A stretch of DNA of 43,260 bases. It comes from Patescibacteria group bacterium (lineage in GTDB: Bacteria; Patescibacteriota; Microgenomatia; UBA1400; PJMF01). The stretch is taken from NCBI GenBank assembly GCA_018830045.1, contig JAHJTF010000033.1, positions 1 to 43,260 of the forward strand, given 5' to 3'. Shown one piece after another: positions 27,785 to 35,700 of this stretch; the first letter of the stretch is position 1; the number at the start of each line of letters is the position of its first letter. The translations under genes were made by a program, and so were the position numbers. The notes under the pieces were generated by a model. It worked only from the letters and a program-made list of their open reading frames with translations, was not told the DNA's origin and made no database searches.

Positions 27785-28114
27785 ATGGGAAAAGTACAAG
27801 ATCACAAGCGAACTGCTAAAGCACGCCGCCAAATTGATGCTACCACTGAAAATGTTGATCATCCGGACCGAATGGAGATTGAGGGAGTTATTGAACAATG
27901 TCTTCCCAACACCATGTTTAGGGTCAGAGTTACTCAGGCTCCAGCAGAAAGTTTAAAGAGTAAAATTCTTCTTGGTACATTAGCTGGTAAAATGAGATTG
28001 TACAGAATTAGGGTTTTGCCCGGTGATGAAGTGAAGGGATATGTATCTAAATATGACCTCGGAAAATGTAAAATAACCTATAGATCAATAAAAACTCCTT
28101 TGCAGCAAAACTAG
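27785..28114 (+). CDS. infA: Translation initiation factor IF-1, extended form
   Basis: This 109-residue protein contains the IF-1 OB fold: [16 protein letters not shown], then [35 protein letters not shown]-1 binds the ribosomal A site during initiation. The usual length is about 72 residues. Here there are about 28 extra basic residues at the N-terminus and a roughly 8-residue insertion (around QAPAESLKS) in a loop of the barrel. The start one base after adk is the first ATG. An internal ATG at residue 30 would give a normal-length protein, so the extension needs proof. Confidence 0.9.
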   Translation: MGKVQDHKRTAKARRQIDATTENVDHPDRMEIEGVIEQCLPNTMFRVRVTQAPAESLKSKILLGTLAGKMRLYRIRVLPGDEVKGYVSKYDLGKCKITYRSIKTPLQQN

Positions 28115-28178
28115 TCCTTTCTTAAACCTGAAGTTTGCGGTATATTTACGCCCTGTAAATCAAGATTGTACGATAATT

Positions 28179-28295
28179 ATGAAAGTTAGCTCATCAATAA
28201 AAAAACGTTGCGCCAAATGTAAAATCATCAAGCGCAAGGGAGTCTTGAGAGTTAGCTGTAAGTCTGATCCTAGACACAAACAAAGACAGGGGTAA
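28179..28295 (+). CDS. rpmJ: 50S ribosomal protein L36, zinc-binding form
   Basis: A 38-codon frame encodes [20 protein letters not shown] and continues to DPRHKQRQG. The zinc ligands Cys11, Cys14, Cys27 and His33 are all present, so this is the C+ form. It stabilises 23S rRNA structure. It stands between infA and rpsM, the classical position. A weak -10-like TACGAT or GATAAT lies directly before the ATG. Confidence 0.96.
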   Translation: MKVSSSIKKRCAKCKIIKRKGVLRVSCKSDPRHKQRQG

Positions 28296-28314
28296 ATCCA
28301 ACAAATAGAAATTT

Positions 28315-28704
28315 ATGCCACGCATAACCGGTTTTGATATACCAGATGAAAAAAAGATAGCTTTCTCCTTAAGATATATCTATGGGGTAGGTCCCAAGGT
28401 TTCTATTGATATTTTAGCCAATGCTAAGGTTGATCCTGAAAAAAGAGCCAAAGACCTTACTGCTGATGAAATTAATAGGATTGCTAAGCAACTAGAACGC
28501 CATACAGTTGCTGGACAACTGCGTCGTGTGGTGAGAGATAACATTGAACGCCTGAAAAGAGTTGGCAGTTATAGAGGCTTGCGCCATCGTCAGGGACTGC
28601 CTGTTAGAGGACAACGAACTAGAAGTAATGCTAGAACTGGTCGTGGCAAGAGAAAGACCGTTGGGGCGCTAAGTAAGGAAGTAGCAGCTAAACTAGAGGA
28701 ATAA
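28315..28704 (+). CDS. rpsM: 30S ribosomal protein S13
   Basis: This 129-residue S13 is in the 30S head and contacts P-site tRNA with its C-terminal tail. The N-terminal ARI-like GFDIPDEKKIAFSLRYIYGVG (helix-hairpin-helix) and the YRGLRHRQGLPVRGQRTRSNARTGRG segment are diagnostic. It opens the alpha part of the cluster, 19 bases after rpmJ. Confidence 0.98.
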   Translation: MPRITGFDIPDEKKIAFSLRYIYGVGPKVSIDILANAKVDPEKRAKDLTADEINRIAKQLERHTVAGQLRRVVRDNIERLKRVGSYRGLRHRQGLPVRGQRTRSNARTGRGKRKTVGALSKEVAAKLEE

Positions 28705-28735
28705 TCTCAAAGTCAACGAATCTTAATTACTCATT

Positions 28736-29128
28736 ATGTCAACTAATCTCCATAAACCTAGAAAAAAAATTTCTCAGATAGTTCCTAAGGGTAGAATGTA
28801 TGTCACAGCTACTTTTAACAGCACTCTAGTCAGTATTACTGATAATAAAGGTAATGTACTTTGTTGGGCATCTACGGGAGAGTCTGGTTTTAGTGGTTCT
28901 CGTAAATCCACCCCTTACGCAGCCACTATTACGATTGAAAACGCGATCAACAAAGCTCGGGCGTTCGGGATGAACGAAATGGATCTATATATTAAAGGTC
29001 CTGGACCAGCCAGAGACGTAGCCCTAAGAGTCATTAGAGCCCAGCGAGTTAAACTCAGCATGATCGCTGATGTGACACCCCTGCCTCACAATGGGACTAA
29101 ACCACGTAAAGCTAAACATAATAGATAA
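28736..29128 (+). CDS. rpsK: 30S ribosomal protein S11
   Basis: This 130-residue S11 lines the mRNA path at the Shine-Dalgarno helix. It shows TATFNSTLVSITDNKGNVLCWASTG and the conserved DVTPLPHNGTKPRKAKH C-terminus (the family ends with C/HNGCRPPKRRRV-like sequences). A 31-base gap separates it from rpsM. Confidence 0.98.
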   Translation: MSTNLHKPRKKISQIVPKGRMYVTATFNSTLVSITDNKGNVLCWASTGESGFSGSRKSTPYAATITIENAINKARAFGMNEMDLYIKGPGPARDVALRVIRAQRVKLSMIADVTPLPHNGTKPRKAKHNR

Positions 29129-29139
29129 AAAATAAAACT

Positions 29140-29748
29140 ATGGCAAGATACACTGGATCTAAAAATAAGCTAGCTCGAAAAGTCGGTGAAGATTTAGGCT
29201 TAAAAACCAACGCACTCAAAGTGGCTCGTCGGTTAATGGTTAGACCTGGACAGCACGGACACCGCGGTCGTCGCAAATTATCTGATTATGGAATCCAGTT
29301 GCAAGAGAAGCAAAAAGTTAAGTACATTTACGGTATTTTAGAAAAACAGCTACACAGTGTTTATAAGGAAGCTAGCAAGAATCCTACTGCGACCGGCTCA
29401 GCCCTGTTAGGCTTTTTAGAAAGAAGACTTGACAATGTGGTTTACCGCGTAGGTTGGGCTCCAACTAGATTTGCCGCTAGACAATTAGTATCTCATGGTC
29501 ATATCCAGGTGAACGGCAAGAAGTTAAATGTTTCATCTTACCGAGTACAAGTAGATGATGTAATTAATATTAAAGATAAATCCACAAAAATTCCATTTGT
29601 GGCTGAGTTGCTTAAAGAATCAGAGACTACAGTTCCAGAGTGGCTTGAAAAAAAAGGGGCTGTAATAAAAATAAAGAGGATCCCAGCTAGAGAAGACGTC
29701 GCTGAGAGAATTGACGAACAGCTAGTAGTAGAGTATTACAGTCGTTAG
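29140..29748 (+). CDS. rpsD: 30S ribosomal protein S4
   Basis: This 202-residue S4 nucleates 30S assembly. The N-terminal RPGQHGHRGRRKLSDYGIQLQEKQKVKYIYG and the S4 RNA-binding domain (LERRLDNVVYRVGWAPTRFAARQLVSHGHIQVNGKK, read in two parts) are conserved. The N-terminal cysteine cluster of zinc-binding S4 is absent. It sits 11 bases after rpsK. Confidence 0.98.
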   Translation: MARYTGSKNKLARKVGEDLGLKTNALKVARRLMVRPGQHGHRGRRKLSDYGIQLQEKQKVKYIYGILEKQLHSVYKEASKNPTATGSALLGFLERRLDNVVYRVGWAPTRFAARQLVSHGHIQVNGKKLNVSSYRVQVDDVINIKDKSTKIPFVAELLKESETTVPEWLEKKGAVIKIKRIPAREDVAERIDEQLVVEYYSR

Positions 29749-29800
29749 ATTTAATAAGAGTTAAAAGTATAAATTAATATAAAAAACCCTAGTTAACAGA

Positions 29801-29831
29801 TTTCCCTACTATATGTGAGGGAGAGGGGAAA
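29801..29831 (+). promoter_or_regulatory. Small inverted repeats in the rpoA leader
   Basis: The 96-base gap before rpoA holds TTTCCC (29801-29806) that can pair with GGGAAA (29826-29831), and an alternative CCCT (29804-29807) with AGGG (29818-29821). The two pairings exclude each other. AT-rich -10-like boxes lie just upstream. A role in rpoA control is only a possibility. Confidence 0.3.
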
Positions 29832-29844
29832 CAAGGAGAAAAAT

Positions 29845-30804
29845 ATGAAAGATCTATCTACCTATCCGGTGATGAACTCTACCTTTAGTGTCAAGGAGGT
29901 GGAGGGCGATGCTAGCATTGCTACCATAGTTATTGAGCCATTGGAGCAAGGCTATGGCCACACAATTGGTAATGCCCTGCGCAGGGTTTTACTTTCTTCA
30001 TTGCCAGGAAGTGCTATCACCATGGTGAAAATTGATGGCGTGGATCATCAATATACTACATTAGAAGGCATGACCGAGGATGTAGTAGAGTTAATTCTTA
30101 ATCTTAAGCAAGTCAGAGTTAAATCAATGACCTCAGAAGAACAAGCCAAGATTTCTTTAGATGTTAAAGGACCTGGTGATATTACTGCGGCTAGCATAAC
30201 CCCAGAATCGGGAGTAGAGATTATAAATCCGAATCAACATTTAGTTACCTTGGCCAAAGGCCAATCGTTAAAGTTTGAGGCCAGAGTAGAGTCAGGCATG
30301 GGTTACCAAACAGCTCAAGAAGCTAAAATTGAGTTAATTGGAGAGATTCCTGTAGATGCGTTGTTTTCTCCAGTAATCAAAGTTGCCTATCGGGTTGAGC
30401 AAACTCGCGTTGGTCGTCGAACAGATTACGACAAAATCGTGATGCAGATTCAGACTGATGGGACCATGAGTGCGCTAGAGACAGTTAAAGCTGCTGCCAG
30501 GATTTTACATCGCCAATTTCAACAGGTCTTTGATCCAGTCTTGCCTGAGCCAGTAGATGTTGGTCCAGAATTGACTCCAGAAGAAGCCGAAATTTTGAGA
30601 TTGACTGTGGAAGAGCTAGATCTGCCCACTAGAATCGCCAATGCACTACGCAAAGGGGGATTTAAGACCGTGGCTGATCTACAAAATTCTCCTCGTTCAA
30701 TTATTACTAAAGTGAAAAATTTGGGTGAAAAGAGTGTGGAGATAATTGACGAAGCTTTGGAGAAAAAAGGGATAAAACTAGGAGGTGGGCAGAATGAGGC
30801 ATAG
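29845..30804 (+). CDS. rpoA: DNA-directed RNA polymerase subunit alpha
   Basis: This 319-residue alpha subunit has both domains. The N-terminal assembly domain includes YGHTIGNALRRVLLSSLPG and the VAYRVEQTRVGRRTDYDK segment. The C-terminal DNA- and activator-binding domain includes LDLPTRIANALRKGG and LGEKSVEIIDEALEKKG. The ATG at 29845 is preceded by AAGGAG with good spacing, so it is preferred over 29815, which would add ten basic residues. The stop overlaps the start region of rplQ by 11 bases. Confidence 0.98.
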   Translation: MKDLSTYPVMNSTFSVKEVEGDASIATIVIEPLEQGYGHTIGNALRRVLLSSLPGSAITMVKIDGVDHQYTTLEGMTEDVVELILNLKQVRVKSMTSEEQAKISLDVKGPGDITAASITPESGVEIINPNQHLVTLAKGQSLKFEARVESGMGYQTAQEAKIELIGEIPVDALFSPVIKVAYRVEQTRVGRRTDYDKIVMQIQTDGTMSALETVKAAARILHRQFQQVFDPVLPEPVDVGPELTPEEAEILRLTVEELDLPTRIANALRKGGFKTVADLQNSPRSIITKVKNLGEKSVEIIDEALEKKGIKLGGGQNEA

Positions 30805-31306
30805 AGTTAAGAAATCTTTTTTTAACCGTGATACTAAACATCGTCAGGCAATGTTAAAAAATTGTCTGCGCAATTTAGTGGTATGGGGTGAAATTAAGAC
30901 GACTCATGCCAAGGCTAAAGAGATCAAGCGTCTGTCTGATAAGATAATTGCTCAAGCCTTGACTAATTCAGTTATTTCTCGACACAAACTCCATCAAATT
31001 TTTGGCAAAAGGGATGTGGTTAATACTTTGATAGATAGGATTGCTCCAGCTTTTAAAGGACGAAAATCTGGATTTACCCGCATTGTGAAGATTGGCCGTC
31101 GTCGCGGAGATAATGCTGAGTTGGTTAAACTCGAACTCGTAAGTAAGCCAGAAAATCTTGGGTCATTAAAAAACCCCGTTGAGGTACAATCAGTTAAGGC
31201 CAAAAAAATAGTTGCTTCCAAAAAAGTTAAGTTAGTTGCCAAAAAATCAGCAGCCAATAAAGTCGTCAAAGAAACACCAGCAATCACTAAAAAAAAGGAT
31301 AAGTAG
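30794..31306 (+). CDS. rplQ: 50S ribosomal protein L17 with lysine-rich tail
   Basis: This 170-residue L17 begins MRHRVKKSFFNRDTKHR and contains LVVWGEIKTTHAKAKEIKRLSDKII, typical of the family. L17 is usually about 120 residues; the last 50 residues are a Lys/Val/Ala-rich tail. AGGAGG at 30780-30785 is 8 bases before this ATG, which favours it over a GTG at 30785. It overlaps the end of rpoA, so the two are translationally coupled. Confidence 0.96.
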   Translation: MRHRVKKSFFNRDTKHRQAMLKNCLRNLVVWGEIKTTHAKAKEIKRLSDKIIAQALTNSVISRHKLHQIFGKRDVVNTLIDRIAPAFKGRKSGFTRIVKIGRRRGDNAELVKLELVSKPENLGSLKNPVEVQSVKAKKIVASKKVKLVAKKSAANKVVKETPAITKKKDK

Positions 31307-31311
31307 CAACC

Positions 31312-31752
31312 ATGCAAACTTACATGCAAAAAACTGCACAAGTAAAACGAAACTGGCATCTAGTGGATGTTGGCGGTCAGGTTTTAGGTCGAATCGCTAC
31401 TCAAATTGCTCAAAAGCTGATTGGTAAGCATAAGGTTACCTATACTCCTCATATCGAAGCAGGAGATTTCGTGGTGGTGATCAATGCCAGTGATGTAGTC
31501 TTAACCAGAAATAAAGCTGATAAAAAAGTTTATACTCGACACTCTGGTTTTCCGGGAGGATTAAAAGAAATTCCATTTAAGATGATGCTAGCCCAGTATC
31601 CTGAAAAAGTCATTGAGCTAGCGGTAAAAAATATGCTGCCTAAAAATAAATTACGTCAACTCCGCATGAATCGACTCAAGGTTTATGCTGGAGACAAACA
31701 TGCTTATGAAAGTCAACTAAACTATCAAGAGAGCGCTCTGGGAAAGAAATAA
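31312..31752 (+). CDS. rplM: 50S ribosomal protein L13
   Basis: This 146-residue L13 is an early 23S rRNA binder. It contains WHLVDVGGQVLGRIATQIAQKLIGKHKVTYTPH, read in two parts, GDFVVVINASDVVLT, and the NMLPKNKLRQLRMNRLKVYAG region. Five bases separate it from rplQ and five from rpsI, the usual rplM-rpsI pair. Confidence 0.97.
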   Translation: MQTYMQKTAQVKRNWHLVDVGGQVLGRIATQIAQKLIGKHKVTYTPHIEAGDFVVVINASDVVLTRNKADKKVYTRHSGFPGGLKEIPFKMMLAQYPEKVIELAVKNMLPKNKLRQLRMNRLKVYAGDKHAYESQLNYQESALGKK

Positions 31753-31757
31753 TTTTT

Positions 31758-32267
31758 ATGGCTAAAAAATTGTCAGATCAACCACAAAAAATTATTAAGA
31801 TGGCTCGTCGCCAACAACAGCAGCATCAGCCTAGCCAAATTGAAGATAAGCCCAATTTTGATATTCCTTCGGGTAAATACTTTGAGGGTTTGGGTCGGCG
31901 CAAGATGGCCACGGCAAGAGTTAGGATTTATGAGGAGAAAAACGGTCAATGCGTGGTTAATGACCAACTTGCAAAGGATTACTTCTCAGGAATTTATAAT
32001 GCGGTTAAGGTATATACCCAACCATTTGAATTAACTGGTACTCAGGAAAAATTTGCCGTGACGGTTAAAGTAGATGGATCTGGCATTAACTCTCAATTAG
32101 AAGCAATTGTCCACGGTTTGACTAGAGCTCTGGTTAAATATGATGAATCTTTTAAACCATTGCTCAAACAAGAAGGTTTGTTGACTCGTGATGCACGGAT
32201 GAAGGAAACCAGAAAGCCAGGTCGGGGCGGCAAGGCCCGCCGTAAGCGCCAATCTCCAAAACGCTAA
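31758..32267 (+). CDS. rpsI: 30S ribosomal protein S9 with N-terminal extension
   Basis: This S9 has 169 residues against the usual 130. The family core starts near residue 45 with EGLGRRKMATARVRIYE, continues through VHGLTRALVKYD and ends with GRGGKARRKRQSPKR, the tail that contacts P-site tRNA (normally ending KRR/KR). The first 40 residues are a glutamine-rich, basic extension (RRQQQQHQ). It ends the + strand block. Its stop is one base from the stop of the convergent permease gene, so there is no intergenic terminator. Confidence 0.96.
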   Translation: MAKKLSDQPQKIIKMARRQQQQHQPSQIEDKPNFDIPSGKYFEGLGRRKMATARVRIYEEKNGQCVVNDQLAKDYFSGIYNAVKVYTQPFELTGTQEKFAVTVKVDGSGINSQLEAIVHGLTRALVKYDESFKPLLKQEGLLTRDARMKETRKPGRGGKARRKRQSPKR

Positions 32268-32268
32268 C

Positions 32269-33063
32269 CTAAGAACTGGCACTACTGTACTTTTTTAAAC
32301 TCCATTTCCATAATCGAAGGCTAAGTATAATTGATCCTAGGCCAATGGCAAATGCGACTCCGATACTATAAGTTGGTTTTAAGTTTAATAATACTTCTGA
32401 GGGAATAGTGATCATCATTCCTACAGGAATAATAAAGAATAAAATAGAACGCAGTGGTTCTAAGTAAACTGTGACCGGAAATCTAGCAAATTGTATCATG
32501 TCACGGTACATCCAGATAAAACCCTCGGTATCCTTAGTCAAAATTCCTGCTACTAAAACTAGAATATGTAGCGCGGCGGCGATCAGAAAGGCATTAATGA
32601 GTAAAAGAAAATACAGAGTCAATGAATTGATAGTTATATGGATATTTAATGTCGATGCAATATAAATACTTAAAATTGTGGTAGGGATAAGGAAAATAGT
32701 GTCATTAATATCAGGGTGATCAGTCAAAGCCTGAAACAAGGGGTTTATCGGTCTTAACAGCATAAAATCAAAGTTGCCGCGAATGATTCTGTCACGGAAT
32801 AAATAAACTCCCCTGAAAAAAACTTGGGCTAAGACATCAATAAACTGATAAGTTAAAAAGAAGACTATTACTTGATCGGTTGTGTAGTTAGCAAATTGAG
32901 CCACTTGCTCTTTGATCAAAAATAAAAATAACAACGACATACTCAATTTAATCATTTTACCCATAAAGAACAACAAATGGGTAGCTCGATTGACAAGCAA
33001 TTCTTGTATGGTGTTGCTGGCATTTAATCGCCAAACCTTGAAATAAGTTTTTATTTTTTTCAT
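32269..33063 (-). CDS. ABC-2 family permease, second pair, COG3694-like
   Basis: This 264-residue membrane protein has about six hydrophobic segments. It belongs to the ABC-2 permeases found beside NatA-like ATPases. Visible motifs are NFDFMLLRPINP (the R/K-P-I/L motif shared by all four permeases here), ARFPVTVY, and the IPVGMMITIPSEVLL segment near residue 215, followed by a C-terminal KKYSSASS. It is the last gene of the unit and starts one base after the previous permease stop. It is a close paralogue of the permease at 34888-35688. The substrate is unknown. Confidence 0.8.
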   Translation of the reverse strand: MKKIKTYFKVWRLNASNTIQELLVNRATHLLFFMGKMIKLSMSLLFLFLIKEQVAQFANYTTDQVIVFFLTYQFIDVLAQVFFRGVYLFRDRIIRGNFDFMLLRPINPLFQALTDHPDINDTIFLIPTTILSIYIASTLNIHITINSLTLYFLLLINAFLIAAALHILVLVAGILTKDTEGFIWMYRDMIQFARFPVTVYLEPLRSILFFIIPVGMMITIPSEVLLNLKPTYSIGVAFAIGLGSIILSLRLWKWSLKKYSSASS

Positions 33064-33064
33064 T

Positions 33065-33874
33065 TTATTGACCCATGGCAGTATAGTTTTTTAGTCCCTT
33101 TTGCCACACTAATTTAAAAATTAAAATTAAACCCACGGTCCAAGCAAGCATGGTCAGGGTAATAGGTAAAATTTGATTTGGTTGCAGCCTGCCTAATAAT
33201 AATTGAATTTGGACATATGACATGTAAGGAAAGGGTGTTAAGTAAACTATTTTTTGAATAATATTTGGCAAGATATCTAAGGGATAAAGTTTGCCAGCAG
33301 TAAAATCAAGGAATATATAAAATAAAAATCTTGGCCCCCAAGAATCAGGACTCCAAAACCCAATTGAGCCAAACAGCAGATTAATAATGAAACAAATCAG
33401 AGCGGCCAATGCCACCCAAGCAATGAAAATTAATTCATAGCTTTGATTGGGGAAAATAAAACTGGGTTTAAAAATAAAATATAAGATTAAGCTTTCTAGA
33501 ATGACAAAACCAAAGTTCAAAATTTTGTGGGCCAGATCTTGAAATCCCAATGAAAGAAAGACGTTAATCGGTTTAACTAGTTTGGTGCTCATACTTCCGG
33601 AGTAAATTTCTCCAGATAGAGCATTGAGAGAGGAGGATAAAATTATGTTATACAGGACTGTGACTAGAAAAATATAAGTAATCATTTCATCTTGCGCATA
33701 GCCAAAAGCCGTTTTTTGATTGGCAAAAACAACTGACCAAACACTCAGGGCCGTGAAGGATGATAAAAATTGCCTTAATCGCCACACCACAAAACTCATT
33801 CGATAAACAAATAAATTTTGCCAATATTGTTGTAAAACAATTATATATTTAAACAATTTTGGATATTTAGACAT
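33065..33874 (-). CDS. ABC-2 family permease, second pair, COG4587-like
   Basis: This 269-residue membrane protein with about six hydrophobic segments carries SGSMSTKLVKPINV and a conserved middle part (FWSPDSWGPRF, then PLDILP and TPFPYMSYVQIQLLLGR), typical of the other half of this permease pair. The ATG at 33874 overlaps the ATPase stop as ATGTCTAA, so translation is coupled. An upstream start at 33925 would lie well inside the ATPase gene and is not preferred. It probably pairs with the product of 32269-33063. Confidence 0.8.
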   Translation of the reverse strand: MSKYPKLFKYIIVLQQYWQNLFVYRMSFVVWRLRQFLSSFTALSVWSVVFANQKTAFGYAQDEMITYIFLVTVLYNIILSSSLNALSGEIYSGSMSTKLVKPINVFLSLGFQDLAHKILNFGFVILESLILYFIFKPSFIFPNQSYELIFIAWVALAALICFIINLLFGSIGFWSPDSWGPRFLFYIFLDFTAGKLYPLDILPNIIQKIVYLTPFPYMSYVQIQLLLGRLQPNQILPITLTMLAWTVGLILIFKLVWQKGLKNYTAMGQ

Positions 33875-34868
33875 TGCCACTTTGAAAGACTTCTCTAATG
33901 ATGGCCTCAATGGGCGGCTCTTCAATATTAAGGTCTTCTACCGGCAGTTCTTTGAGCAAGTCACTGGCGACCGCGGCAGCTTTTTTGCGTGGGACTAATA
34001 AAGTGGCAGTATAGGCAGAGCCATTTTGTTTATGTTCTTTAACTTGGCCAAATTTTTCTAGCTTTTGCTTTGTGACTGCTTGCGAAAATACTAGTGATAA
34101 GATTTTATTACGGGCATATTTATCAATGATATTGTGCAGCTTGCCGTCAAAGATGAGTTTGCCTTTGTCAATAATAATTGCTCTTTCGCATAGTTCTTTG
34201 ACATCATCCATGTAGTGACTAGTCAGGATAATCGTGGCGTTAAACTCTTGATTGTAAGCTTTGATGAAATCACGCAGGGCTTTTTGCATGACAACATCTA
34301 GACCAATGGTGGGCTCATCTAGGAATAAGACTTGGGGATTATGGAGTAGAGCCGCAATTAGCTCACATTTCATCCGTTGACCAAGGGAAAGTTTACGGAC
34401 TTGGATATTGAGAATATCGCGGACTTGGAGTAAATCAACCAGCTTATTTAAAGATTGCTCAAATTGGTCATTGGGGACTTCATAAATAGCCTTGTTAAGT
34501 AAAAAAGTTTCCATGGCGGGCAGATCCCACCACAGCTGGTTTTTTTGGCCCATGATCAGCGAAAATTGTTTTTGGAACTCTGGCTTTCTGTCCCAGGGAT
34601 CAAAGCCTAAAACACTCACTTCGCCAGCGGTAGGAAACAAAAGCCCTGATAAAACTTTTAAAGTCGTGGTTTTGCCAGCACCATTTTGGCCAATAAAACC
34701 CACCACTTCACCCCGTTTGATTTCAAAAGAAATATTGTCGACTGCTTTGACGGTTTTATATTTACGTTTAAATAGAGATTTAATTGACCCCATTAAGCCA
34801 GGTTGCTTTTGATAGACTTTGAAGTGACGTCTCAGGTTTTTGACTTGGATGATTGGTTGAGGAGACAT
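33867..34868 (-). CDS. ABC transporter ATP-binding protein (NatA/COG4586-like)
   Basis: This 333-residue ATPase powers an ABC-2 exporter. Walker A is GQNGAGKTT, the signature is LSLGQRMKCEL, Walker B is VLFLDEPTIGLD and the H-loop is ILTSHYMDD. An N-terminal RRHFKVYQKQPGLMGSIKSLF insertion before the first core strand and the roughly 100-residue C-terminal domain are typical of COG4586. The start at 34868 is preferred to 34901 because a TACAAT box lies 9 bases upstream and the longer form overlaps the previous gene. It is the only ATPase among four permeases. Confidence 0.9.
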   Translation of the reverse strand: MSPQPIIQVKNLRRHFKVYQKQPGLMGSIKSLFKRKYKTVKAVDNISFEIKRGEVVGFIGQNGAGKTTTLKVLSGLLFPTAGEVSVLGFDPWDRKPEFQKQFSLIMGQKNQLWWDLPAMETFLLNKAIYEVPNDQFEQSLNKLVDLLQVRDILNIQVRKLSLGQRMKCELIAALLHNPQVLFLDEPTIGLDVVMQKALRDFIKAYNQEFNATIILTSHYMDDVKELCERAIIIDKGKLIFDGKLHNIIDKYARNKILSLVFSQAVTKQKLEKFGQVKEHKQNGSAYTATLLVPRKKAAAVASDLLKELPVEDLNIEEPPIEAIIREVFQSGNV

Positions 34869-34877
34869 AATTTCTCT

Positions 34878-34883
34878 ATTGTA
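34878..34883 (-). promoter_or_regulatory. -10 box (TACAAT) for the ABC ATPase, leaderless type
   Basis: Read on the minus strand, TACAAT lies 9 bases before the ATG at 34868, the same spacing as at rpsL. It lies just before the end of the upstream permease gene, so the ATPase and the second permease pair could be transcribed separately from the first pair. Confidence 0.5.
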
Positions 34884-34887
34884 ACAC

Positions 34888-35688
34888 TTAATTGCCAGCA
34901 CCGGAGTATTTTTTAATAGAAATCTTAAAGAAAATTTGTGAAAAGATAAAGCAGATGAAAGTTATTACTACAAAGTAAATAATCCAATTAACGGAAGCTT
35001 TTCCCAACAAAACTTCAGTGGGGATAGAAGTCATCAATCCTAGAGGTAAAATTATGGTCAAAATCAATGAAGTTACCCCAGTATAAACTGAGCGCGGGAC
35101 TTGCCAGATTTGGCGTAAACTAGGAATGATGTCGTTAATGTTATCTAATTTTTCAAACCAGAAAGCTAGAGTGGCAAAAATAAACCAAACTAAATAAATG
35201 AATAATCCAGCCAAACTCAGCAAACCCAAAAAGGATATTACTTGCCAAAATGAGGGTTGATAATTTAATGCTACTAGAGATCTGTGCATGATTACTCCCC
35301 CAATTATTAAACGAGGAAAATTGTTGAAGCTATTAGATTGGGTCATGATTAAAAATTGAGTATTGATTGGTTTAGTCAGATATTGGTTGAATTCACCAGA
35401 AAAAACAGCTCGGGTATACTCGCGCATGTTGTGATAAAAGACTGACCAAGTAAAAGCATCCAGAATGGAAAACACACCAATTAAAAGCAAAACTTCGTGA
35501 CGTTCCCAACCACCGATCGACCCGGTTTGAGTTAGTAAATCAAAAAACAAGAGACTAAATAGAGTCCAGATTGTAGAAATGAGAGACCAAAAATAAAGAT
35601 CACCCCGGTATTCCAGAGTTCTCATTAGATGAATTTTTCTAAACTTCCAAAAAAGTTTCCAGTAAGTTTTAAATCTAAAATTTAACAT
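34888..35688 (-). CDS. ABC-2 family permease, first pair, COG3694-like
   Basis: This 266-residue, about six-helix permease shows EFNQYLTKPINTQ, the VPRSVYTG segment, and LPLGLMTSIPTEVLL near residue 220, and ends with KKYSGAGN. These match the motifs of the last permease in the unit (32269-33063), so the two are paralogues. The gene starts 12 bases after the previous permease stop; a GGAGG covers that stop and may serve both termination coupling and initiation. No own ATPase accompanies this pair, so it probably shares the one at 33867-34868. Confidence 0.8.
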   Translation of the reverse strand: MLNFRFKTYWKLFWKFRKIHLMRTLEYRGDLYFWSLISTIWTLFSLLFFDLLTQTGSIGGWERHEVLLLIGVFSILDAFTWSVFYHNMREYTRAVFSGEFNQYLTKPINTQFLIMTQSNSFNNFPRLIIGGVIMHRSLVALNYQPSFWQVISFLGLLSLAGLFIYLVWFIFATLAFWFEKLDNINDIIPSLRQIWQVPRSVYTGVTSLILTIILPLGLMTSIPTEVLLGKASVNWIIYFVVITFICFIFSQIFFKISIKKYSGAGN

Positions 35689-35700
35689 TGCTCGCCTATT

